Origin: Tardiphaga sp.
GTDB taxonomy: Bacteria > Pseudomonadota > Alphaproteobacteria > Rhizobiales > Xanthobacteraceae
Direction of reading: 5' to 3'
Assembly: GCA_028290765.1 (NCBI GenBank)
Contig: JAQGJF010000286.1
Location: 1 to 5,401 of the forward strand
Length of the DNA stretch: 5,401 nt
Shown here one piece after another: positions 1-5,401 of this stretch (positions are counted from its first letter, which is position 1; every line of letters begins with the position of its first letter). Made by a program: the position numbers and the translations under genes. A model generated the notes under the pieces. That model was not told where the DNA came from and made no database searches. It saw only the letters and a list, made by a program, of their open reading frames with translations.

Positions 1-378
1 CAATTCGCTTCTTGATGGCGATGCGCGCTTTTGGACTCGGGCTTTGGGGCTCGAGGTCCACTGAGAACAGAATACGATCGCAACCCATCGTCGACATGGT
101 CAGCAGCATCTCCGGGGGATGGAATACGCCGCTCGTCGTGATGTGGACGTTGTCGCGCAGATGGGCGCTGACCGGCGTTTCGCAGGATTGCCGCGCAGCG
201 CGATCTGCAGCGTATGGTCGATGCTCCAGATGTGGAACGGGATGCATTCCCCGATGTGGCCCAGGATCATCTGAAGCTTGGGATGACGATCGACGTCCTG
301 TTCCCGAGCCTCGCCGCAATCCCAAACCTGCCTATTTGTGTCAAGAAGTTTCGACCGAAACGAGGAATGATACGGCAT
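1..378 (-). pseudogene. Frameshifted 3' remnant of an amidohydrolase-2 gene (gamma-resorcylate decarboxylase type)
   Basis: Read on the minus strand, positions about 291-182 encode DRHPKLQMILGHIGE followed by IPFHIWSIDH, the typical metal-site histidine region of amidohydrolase-2 decarboxylases. The match then moves to another frame. From 181 down to 2 the peptide contains HLRDNVHITTSGVF, HPPEMLLTM and DRILFSVD, the family's C-terminal signature with its metal-binding Asp. Joining the two frames needs about one base restored near 178-190, so the gene is frameshifted unless this is a sequencing error. Family members are usually about 320-380 residues, and the conserved N-terminal half (including the HxH metal motif) is not found upstream; that DNA is now the gap and the monooxygenase gene. 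Residues just before DRHPKLQ (WDCGEAREQ) match the family poorly, suggesting a deletion there. The ATG at 378 is only the nearest in-frame one. The C-terminus lies beyond the left edge. Confidence 0.7.
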
Positions 379-380
379 TC
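348..380. promoter_or_regulatory. Two adjacent inverted repeats, candidate operator upstream of the operon
   Basis: GTTTCG (348-353) and CGAAAC (356-361) are perfect 6-base inverted arms around an AC centre. Immediately after, GAATG (365-369) and CATTC (376-380) form a second inverted repeat with a 6-base spacer. The two centres are about 18 bp apart, slightly under two helical turns, and both lie 70-105 bp before the monooxygenase start. That is a normal place for a dimeric repressor or activator of a catabolic operon. I could not identify a convincing -35/-10 pair; CTAAAT at 399-404 is a weak -10 candidate. No regulator gene is in the window, so the binding protein is unknown. Arms this short can occur by chance. 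Confidence 0.3.
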
Positions 381-450
381 GGCCCGTCGACCATCTCTCT
401 AAATCGATGTGCCAAAGCGCTGGCAAGCGGCCGATTGGGAGTGATGAGCG

Positions 451-2196
451 ATGGACCTGATTGATACGGACGTACTCATCGTCGGCGCGGGACCAGCCGG
501 ACTCACCGCGTCCGCGCTCTTGGCTCGGGCTGGCGTAAGCGCCATCACCATCACGAAATATGGCGGCACGGCTGATTCTCCTCGCGCCCACATCACCAAT
601 CAGAGGACCGTCGAGATTTTGCGGGATCTGGCCGTCGAAGACGATCTGCGCCAAGCGGCGATGCCTCAGAACATCATGGGCACCCAGATTTTCGCAACCT
701 CGTTTGCCGGTGTGGAGCTGTCGCGGACGATGGCGTGGGGAGCCGGGATCGATCGCAGGACCGACTATGAACGCGCCAGTACGAGCGCGATGTGCAACAT
801 CTCGCAACATAAGCTCGAGCCTATCATCCTCGACGCCGCAAAGCGGCATCGAGCCGAAATCCGGTTCAACGCAGAGCTGATCGATCTCCGTCAGGACGAG
901 AAGGCGGTGACCGCGAGAGTTCGCGACCGGTTGAACGAGCGCGAGTATGAGATCCGCTGCAAGTATCTCATCGGCGCCGATGGCGGCCGCAGCACAGTCG
1001 CGACCGCGACCGGTTTTGAGTTCGAGGGCGAATTCAACATTGGCGAGGCAATCAGCGTCTGGCTCGATGCCGATCTCACCAAGTATACGGCACACCGCTC
1101 CGGAGCGATTGCATTCATCACTCCTCAATCAAGCGATATCTGGATGAGCATCTGGCCATGCGTGACGCCGTGGACGGAGTGGAACCCGTTCTTTTTTCGC
1201 CATGGATGGGCGCCTGGATCGACGGAAGAGAACGTTCTCGAGGGCTATATTCGCGAAGCGATCGGCGACCCCGAGGTGCCTTTCAAGATCAAAAAGATCT
1301 CGCGCTGGCAGGTCAACCAAGTCGTGGCCACGCGATATCGCATGGGCCGCGTCTTTCTCGCGGGCGATGCCGCGCACCGTCACTCGCCGGCGAACGGCCT
1401 CGGGTCAAATACGTCCGTCCAGGACTCGTACAACTTGGCCTGGAAGCTCGCCTTGGTGCTGTCGGGGCGCGCCCATGAACATCTCCTCGACAGCTACAGC
1501 GAGGAGCGACAACCGGTCGGGCGCCAAGTGATCAATCGCGCCATGAAGAGCCACGTCGAGATTGGACCGTGGTCAGAGGCGGCGGGATTGCAGCCCAGCA
1601 TGAGCAAGGGCGACGCTGGCGCCAACCTCGATGAGCTCTTCGGCAATTCGGAGCGCGGGGAGGAACGGCGAACGGCACTCCTCGCCGGCATCCGTCTCAT
1701 GGAATACCAGTTCAACGCGCACGGCGTCGAGTTGGGGCAGCGCTATCGCAGCCGTGCCGTCCTATCGGCCGAGCCCTTTCCTGAGTATCAGCGCGATCGG
1801 GAACTCTACTTCCAGCCGGACACGGTTGCCGGATCGCATCTGCCCCATGTCTGGGTCCAACGCGACGGGAAGCAAGTCTCGACGCTTGATCTGGCCGACT
1901 ACACGGGATTCACGTTGCTGACGGGCATCGGCGGTCAGGCCTGGGACGAGGCCGCGCGAGCGGTTGCAACCGAGCTTGGCGTTCGCATCGAGACGGCCCG
2001 CGTCGGGCTGCGACAGGAGATCGACGACCTCATCGGTGAATGGACGCAGCTTCGCGATGTCTCGGATCGCGGCTGCCTTCTCGTGCGGCCCGATCGCTTC
2101 ATCGCTTGGAGAAGCAGGGGAATGCCGAGCGCCCCAGCCATCGAGCTGCGGCGGGTGATGTTGTCCTTGCTCGGTCGCGGGCCGGCATTGGCCTAG
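451..2196 (+). CDS. FAD-dependent aromatic-ring monooxygenase, TfdB/phenol hydroxylase family
   Basis: This 581-residue protein is a predicted cytosolic class A flavoprotein monooxygenase, which uses NAD(P)H and O2 to hydroxylate a phenolic ring. The order of motifs is complete. The Rossmann FAD motif VGAGPAG is at residues 11-17, and PRAHITNQRT at 44-53 closely resembles 2,4-dichlorophenol 6-monooxygenase (TfdB). The DG motif GADGGRS is at 175-181 and contacts both FAD and NAD(P)H. The GD motif LAGDAAHRHSPANGLGSN at 303-320 binds the FAD ribityl chain. A C-terminal thioredoxin-like domain covers about 455-570, with LLVRPDRFIAWR at 543-554. Length matches TfdB-type enzymes (about 590). The ATG at 451 is supported by GGGAG at 437-441, nine bases upstream, and by the FAD motif starting a few residues in. 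It is the first gene of the operon, 38 bp before the amidohydrolase. Family and fold are clear; the substrate is not, since the family also covers hydroxybenzoate, resorcinol and polyketide hydroxylases. Confidence 0.93.
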   Translation: MDLIDTDVLIVGAGPAGLTASALLARAGVSAITITKYGGTADSPRAHITNQRTVEILRDLAVEDDLRQAAMPQNIMGTQIFATSFAGVELSRTMAWGAGIDRRTDYERASTSAMCNISQHKLEPIILDAAKRHRAEIRFNAELIDLRQDEKAVTARVRDRLNEREYEIRCKYLIGADGGRSTVATATGFEFEGEFNIGEAISVWLDADLTKYTAHRSGAIAFITPQSSDIWMSIWPCVTPWTEWNPFFFRHGWAPGSTEENVLEGYIREAIGDPEVPFKIKKISRWQVNQVVATRYRMGRVFLAGDAAHRHSPANGLGSNTSVQDSYNLAWKLALVLSGRAHEHLLDSYSEERQPVGRQVINRAMKSHVEIGPWSEAAGLQPSMSKGDAGANLDELFGNSERGEERRTALLAGIRLMEYQFNAHGVELGQRYRSRAVLSAEPFPEYQRDRELYFQPDTVAGSHLPHVWVQRDGKQVSTLDLADYTGFTLLTGIGGQAWDEAARAVATELGVRIETARVGLRQEIDDLIGEWTQLRDVSDRGCLLVRPDRFIAWRSRGMPSAPAIELRRVMLSLLGRGPALA

Positions 2197-2234
2197 GGCG
2201 CAGCGTGAGGATCGGCTGCGAGCAACTCGGGCTC

Positions 2235-3194
2235 ATGGAAAGCACAAAGATGGCATCGGGCAAGATCGACACGCACCAACACTTCTTTCCGAAACCTTAC
2301 GTCGACGAGATCGGCCTCGATACGCTGGCGCGACAAATGCCGAACCAGAAGGCGCCCGAATGGTCGCCCGAACGCGCCATCGCGATGATGGACGCCAACG
2401 GCATCAGCGAAGGGATTCTATCGGTCTCGTCCGGCCCGCCGATTCCCGATGCGCCGACTCTGCTGAGGAAATGCAACGACGCCGCCGCCGATCTGCGCCA
2501 GCGCCACCCGGGCCGGTTCGGGTCGTTTGCAAGCCTTCCTCTGCCCGATATCGAAGCAAGCCTGAACGAGGTGTCGCATTGCCTCGAGATACTAAAGGCG
2601 GACGGCTTCATCATCTTCGCAAGCTATGGCGGCCGGTATCTGGGCGATGAGCACTTCGTGCCCCTGCTCGAGGAGCTCAACCGATGCAAGGCGGTGGTTT
2701 TCATCCATCCCAACGATCCCGCCTACGCCATCCCGAGGCTCGCACCCGCATCGGTGCTCGAATTTCCATTCGAAACCACGCGCACGGCGACCAGTCTCAT
2801 CATCGCGGGCGCGCTCCGGCGGTTTGCCGATATTCGCTTCATCCTCGCGCACGCGGGCGGCACGCTGCCCTACCTGGTGCCGCGGGTGGCGCTGTCCCTA
2901 TCAATGATGCCCGGCGTTTTGGAGCGCGTGGGCGACGCGCACGCGGCCTTCGCCTCCTTCTACTACGACACGGCGCTATCCGCGGGTGCTTCGACCATCT
3001 CGGCCCTCATGCAGGTCACTAGCCGCAACCATGTGCTGTTCGGAACCGATTTCCCGATGGCTCCGCTTCCAGCGATCACCAGCTTTGGCCAAGTGCTGGA
3101 GACGCTCTCGGTCGCCGGGTTCTCCCGACAAGATGTCTATCGGCGAAATGCCGCGCGGCTTCTCGGCCGCGATCGCACTGAACCCGGCCCGTGA
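2235..3194 (+). CDS. Amidohydrolase-2 (ACMSD-type) metal-dependent decarboxylase or hydrolase
   Basis: This 319-residue TIM-barrel protein belongs to the amidohydrolase-2 group that includes 2-amino-3-carboxymuconate-6-semialdehyde decarboxylase and aromatic acid decarboxylases. All expected metal ligands are present: HQH at residues 14-16, H158 in VFIHP, H206 in LAHAGG, and D272 in FGTDFP. Segments such as EFPFETTRT (176-184) and [13 protein letters not shown] (206-218) recall bacterial relatives of 6-methylsalicylate decarboxylase, which suggests decarboxylation of an aromatic acid, but hydrolysis of a ring-cleavage lactone or a hydratase role cannot be excluded. The start is uncertain. ATG 2235 gives [19 protein letters not shown] 2250 gives [11 protein letters not shown] and has GGAAAG at 2237-2242 before it; GTG 2205 is also in frame, with AGGA just after it. 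The family's conserved region begins at KID, so any of these keeps the whole domain. It lies 38 bp after the monooxygenase, and its stop overlaps the next start by four bases (GTGA), indicating co-translation with the carboxylase gene. Confidence 0.88.
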   Translation: MESTKMASGKIDTHQHFFPKPYVDEIGLDTLARQMPNQKAPEWSPERAIAMMDANGISEGILSVSSGPPIPDAPTLLRKCNDAAADLRQRHPGRFGSFASLPLPDIEASLNEVSHCLEILKADGFIIFASYGGRYLGDEHFVPLLEELNRCKAVVFIHPNDPAYAIPRLAPASVLEFPFETTRTATSLIIAGALRRFADIRFILAHAGGTLPYLVPRVALSLSMMPGVLERVGDAHAAFASFYYDTALSAGASTISALMQVTSRNHVLFGTDFPMAPLPAITSFGQVLETLSVAGFSRQDVYRRNAARLLGRDRTEPGP

Positions 3195-4783
3195 TTCTCG
3201 CAACCGCGATCGACCGAACGAGCGAGACCTTTCGCGCCAACGAGGCGCACAATCGGTCTCTGGCAGCGACCCTGCGGTCTCGTATCGCCGCGGCAAGCCT
3301 GGGTGGCCCGGCGACGCATCGCAAGCGGCATGCCGAGCGCGGCAAACTGTTGCCGCGGGATCGCGTCCTTCGACTCTTGGACGCGGCCTCGCCTTTTCTC
3401 GAGCTCGGCCCATTGGCCGCGAATGGAATGTACGACGATGAGGCGGCTGGCGCGGGACTCATCGCTGGGATCGGGCGCGTCTCCGGCCGGGAGGCCATGA
3501 TCGTTGCGAACGACCCGACCGTAAAGGGCGGCGCTTATTTCCCGATGACGGTGAAGAAGCATCTTCGGGCACAAGAGATCGCACGCGAGAACCGGCTGCC
3601 CTGTATTTATCTCGTCGATTCGGGCGGCGCGAATTTACCGCACCAGTCCGAGGTGTTTCCGGACCGCGACCATTTCGGCCGTATATTTTACAACCAAGCG
3701 CAGATGTCCGCCGAAGGGATCGCGCAGATCGCTTGCGTCATGGGCTCCTGTACCGCCGGCGGCGCTTACGTGCCGGCGATGTCGGATGAGTCGGTCATCG
3801 TACGCAACCAAGGCACCATTTTTCTGGGCGGACCGCCATTGGTGAAGGCCGCAACGGGCGAGGTGATCTCCGCCGAGGAGTTGGGCGGCGCCGAGACGCA
3901 TGGACGCAAATCGGGCGTTGTCGACCACGTCGCAGAGAACGATCTGCACGCGCTGCTGATCGTGCGCGACATCGTGGCCACCCTCAACCGACCGAAAGTA
4001 CCCGAAATCGAGCTGAAGGCACCCGAACCGCCAAAGCTCGAGCCGCAAGATCTCTACGGCATCGTGCCGACGGACCTACGCGCGCCCTACGATGTCCACG
4101 AGGTCATCGGTCGCATCGTCGACCGGTCGCAGCTCCACGAATTCAAGTCGCGTTATGGAGGCACGCTCGTTTGCGGCTTCGCGCGCATCTGGGGCATTCC
4201 GGTCGGGATCATTGCCAACAACGGCGTGCTGTTCTCCGAGAGTGCGCTCAAGGGCGCGCACTTCATCGAGCTCGCCTGTCTCCGCCGCATCCCTCTCTTG
4301 TTCCTGCAGAACATCTCGGGGTTCATGGTCGGCGGCAAATACGAGGCAGAAGGCATCGCGAAGCATGGCGCGAAGCTGGTTACCGCGGTAGCGACCGCGA
4401 CGGTGCCCAAGATCACCGTCCTCATCGGCGGCAGCTTCGGTGCGGGCAATTACGGCATGTGCGGGCGGGCTTATAGCCCCCGATTCCTCTTCACCTGGCC
4501 CAACGCACGCATCTCGGTGATGGGCGGTGAACAGGCCGCCTCCGTCCTGGCCACCGTGCACCGCGACGCTGGCCGCTGGACGTCAGAGGAGGTGGAGGCC
4601 TTCAAGGCGCCTATTCGACGGAAATACGAGGACGAAGGAAACCCGTATTTTGCCACCGCGCGACTATGGGACGACGGCATCGTCGATCCCTTGGACACCC
4701 GCGATGTGCTCGGCTTGGCTTTCGCGGCGACGCTCAATGCGCCGATCCCGCATCAGCCGAGATTCGGTCTCTTTCGGATGTAA
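3191..4783 (+). CDS. Acyl-CoA carboxylase carboxyltransferase (beta) subunit, methylcrotonyl/geranyl-CoA carboxylase type
   Basis: This 530-residue subunit transfers the carboxyl group from carboxybiotin to a branched enoyl-CoA and would work with the biotin-carrying subunit encoded next. The N-terminal half has [14 protein letters not shown] (about 52-65), [11 protein letters not shown] (142-152) and [16 protein letters not shown] (185-200). The C-terminal half has [20 protein letters not shown] (371-390), [17 protein letters not shown] (412-428) and the closing RFGLFRM, all characteristic of methylcrotonyl-CoA carboxylase beta (about 535 residues). The paired oxyanion-hole glycine stretches appear intact. 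The stretch after ATVHRD is a few residues shorter than in many relatives, which is normal variation. The GTG start at 3191 overlaps the amidohydrolase stop and has no good ribosome site, so translational coupling is likely; the N-terminal [13 protein letters not shown] matches how relatives begin. Classic leucine-degradation neighbours are absent on the visible side, so the substrate may be geranyl-CoA, 3-methylcrotonyl-CoA or another branched enoyl-CoA. Confidence 0.93.
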   Translation: MILATAIDRTSETFRANEAHNRSLAATLRSRIAAASLGGPATHRKRHAERGKLLPRDRVLRLLDAASPFLELGPLAANGMYDDEAAGAGLIAGIGRVSGREAMIVANDPTVKGGAYFPMTVKKHLRAQEIARENRLPCIYLVDSGGANLPHQSEVFPDRDHFGRIFYNQAQMSAEGIAQIACVMGSCTAGGAYVPAMSDESVIVRNQGTIFLGGPPLVKAATGEVISAEELGGAETHGRKSGVVDHVAENDLHALLIVRDIVATLNRPKVPEIELKAPEPPKLEPQDLYGIVPTDLRAPYDVHEVIGRIVDRSQLHEFKSRYGGTLVCGFARIWGIPVGIIANNGVLFSESALKGAHFIELACLRRIPLLFLQNISGFMVGGKYEAEGIAKHGAKLVTAVATATVPKITVLIGGSFGAGNYGMCGRAYSPRFLFTWPNARISVMGGEQAASVLATVHRDAGRWTSEEVEAFKAPIRRKYEDEGNPYFATARLWDDGIVDPLDTRDVLGLAFAATLNAPIPHQPRFGLFRM

Positions 4784-4788
4784 GGCCG

Positions 4789-5401
4789 GTGTTCGACAAG
4801 ATTCTGATCGCCAATCGTGGCGAGATTGCCCGTCGGATCATTCGAACCGCGCATCGCCTGGGCGTGGCCACGGTCGCCATTTATTCCGAGGCGGATCGCG
4901 GCATGCCCTTTGTGAGCGAAGCCGACGAGGCTCATTGCGTCGGTCCGCCGGCGGCGCGCGCAAGCTACCTCAACTCAGCCCACATCATCGAAATAGCGCT
5001 CGCGACCAGGGCGCAGGCGATCCATCCTGGCTACGGTTTCCTCTCCGAGAACGCGGAATTCGCGGAAGCCGTCGAGGCCGCCGGCCTCACCTGGATCGGC
5101 GCACCGCCGGGCGCGATCCGGGCGATGGGATTGAAGGATGCCGCGAAGAAGCTGATGGTCGCGGCCGGCGTACCGGTCACGCCGGGATATATGGGCGACG
5201 ATCAGTCGCCACCACGGCTCAAAGCCGAAGCGGACGAGATCGGCTATCCGGTTCTGATCAAGGCCGTTGCGGGCGGAGGCGGCAAAGGGATGCGGCGCGT
5301 CGACGCGGCGGAGGATTTCCTCGACGCGTTGGTCAGCTGTCAACGGGAAGCCGTGTCCTCCTTCGGCGATGATCGGGTACTGATCGAGAAGTACATCCTC
5401 G
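4789..5401 (+). CDS. Acyl-CoA carboxylase biotin carboxylase (alpha) subunit, N-terminal part, cut by window end
   Basis: The visible 204 codons encode the N-terminal domain and the start of the ATP-grasp domain of a biotin carboxylase, which uses ATP and bicarbonate to carboxylate biotin. FDKILIANRGEIARRI (2-17) is the family's opening motif. AIHPGYGFLSENAEF (77-91) is the conserved biotin carboxylase loop. K116 (in AMGLKDAAK) and K158 (in VLIKAVAGGGGKGM, with its glycine-rich loop at 162-165) match the ATP-binding lysines of AccC (K116 and K159). The reading frame is open to the right edge. The remaining ATP-grasp part and the C-terminal biotinyl domain (expected total about 650-680 residues if MCC-alpha-like) lie outside. 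The start is GTG 4789, five bases after the beta-subunit stop, with only a weak AAGG at 4782-4785, so translation is probably coupled. It pairs with the preceding gene to form the holo-carboxylase. Whether a biotinyl domain is fused cannot be seen. Confidence 0.93.
   Translation, partial: MFDKILIANRGEIARRIIRTAHRLGVATVAIYSEADRGMPFVSEADEAHCVGPPAARASYLNSAHIIEIALATRAQAIHPGYGFLSENAEFAEAVEAAGLTWIGAPPGAIRAMGLKDAAKKLMVAAGVPVTPGYMGDDQSPPRLKAEADEIGYPVLIKAVAGGGGKGMRRVDAAEDFLDALVSCQREAVSSFGDDRVLIEKYIL

Noticed and set aside
399..404. CTAAAT as a -10 promoter element for the operon.
   Set aside because: No convincing -35 element lies 16-18 bases upstream, so it is too weak to list as a promoter.
100..1128. 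A 342-codon open frame on the minus strand running across the gap and antisense to the monooxygenase.
   Set aside because: Only its last part (about 291-182) shows family similarity, which is the amidohydrolase remnant. The rest is antisense to a strongly conserved monooxygenase and looks like an open frame caused by GC-rich codon bias.
2040..2234. N-terminal extension of the amidohydrolase frame back to an ATG inside the monooxygenase gene.
   Set aside because: The extra 65 residues overlap the conserved monooxygenase C-terminus in another frame, are Arg/Ala/Ser-rich and match no domain; the amidohydrolase family begins at KIDTHQH.
2976..3574. Several overlapping minus-strand frames of 140-145 codons around the amidohydrolase/carboxylase junction.
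   Set aside because: They are Arg-rich, without recognisable motifs, and antisense to well-supported genes.
4527..5372. A 281-codon plus-strand frame crossing from the carboxyltransferase into the biotin carboxylase.
   Set aside because: It overlaps two conserved genes in another frame and its Arg/Ser/Gly-rich translation has no domain; the true biotin carboxylase frame starts at GTG 4789 and stays open to the edge.
3191..5401. Standard leucine-degradation (liu/mcc) operon.
   Set aside because: The carboxylase subunits fit, but the genes in front are a ring hydroxylase and an amidohydrolase rather than leucine-pathway enzymes. It stays possible because the right flank is unseen.

Overview
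The window is GC-rich bacterial DNA with tightly packed genes, short gaps, GTG starts and strong third-position G/C bias. This fits a proteobacterium, perhaps a soil or rhizosphere alpha- or beta-proteobacterium. That is a guess from composition and gene types; no marker gene is present to fix the taxon.

Layout. Positions 1 to about 378 (minus strand) hold the C-terminal part of an amidohydrolase-2 gene of the gamma-resorcylate decarboxylase type. It lacks its N-terminal half, carries a frameshift near 178-190, and runs off the left edge; it reads as a decayed gene. Positions about 340-450 form the divergent gap, with two adjacent inverted repeats that could be operators. From 451 to the right edge, four plus-strand genes form one apparent operon: a TfdB/phenol-hydroxylase-type FAD monooxygenase (451-2196), an intact ACMSD-type amidohydrolase/decarboxylase (2235-3194), a biotin-dependent acyl-CoA carboxylase carboxyltransferase subunit of the methylcrotonyl/geranyl-CoA type (3191-4783), and the start of its biotin carboxylase partner (4789 onward, cut by the window end).

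How the genes may work together. The two carboxylase subunits clearly form one enzyme. The combination with an aromatic-ring hydroxylase and a decarboxylase/hydrolase is not the classic leucine-degradation (liu/mcc) arrangement, and no isovaleryl-CoA dehydrogenase, enoyl-CoA hydratase or HMG-CoA lyase is visible here. My inference is a catabolic operon for an aromatic or alicyclic compound. The monooxygenase would hydroxylate the ring, the amidohydrolase would decarboxylate or hydrolyse an intermediate, and the carboxylase would act on a branched enoyl-CoA released later. The substrate cannot be read from the sequence. No RNA genes, insertion sequences, CRISPR arrays or clear terminators were seen.
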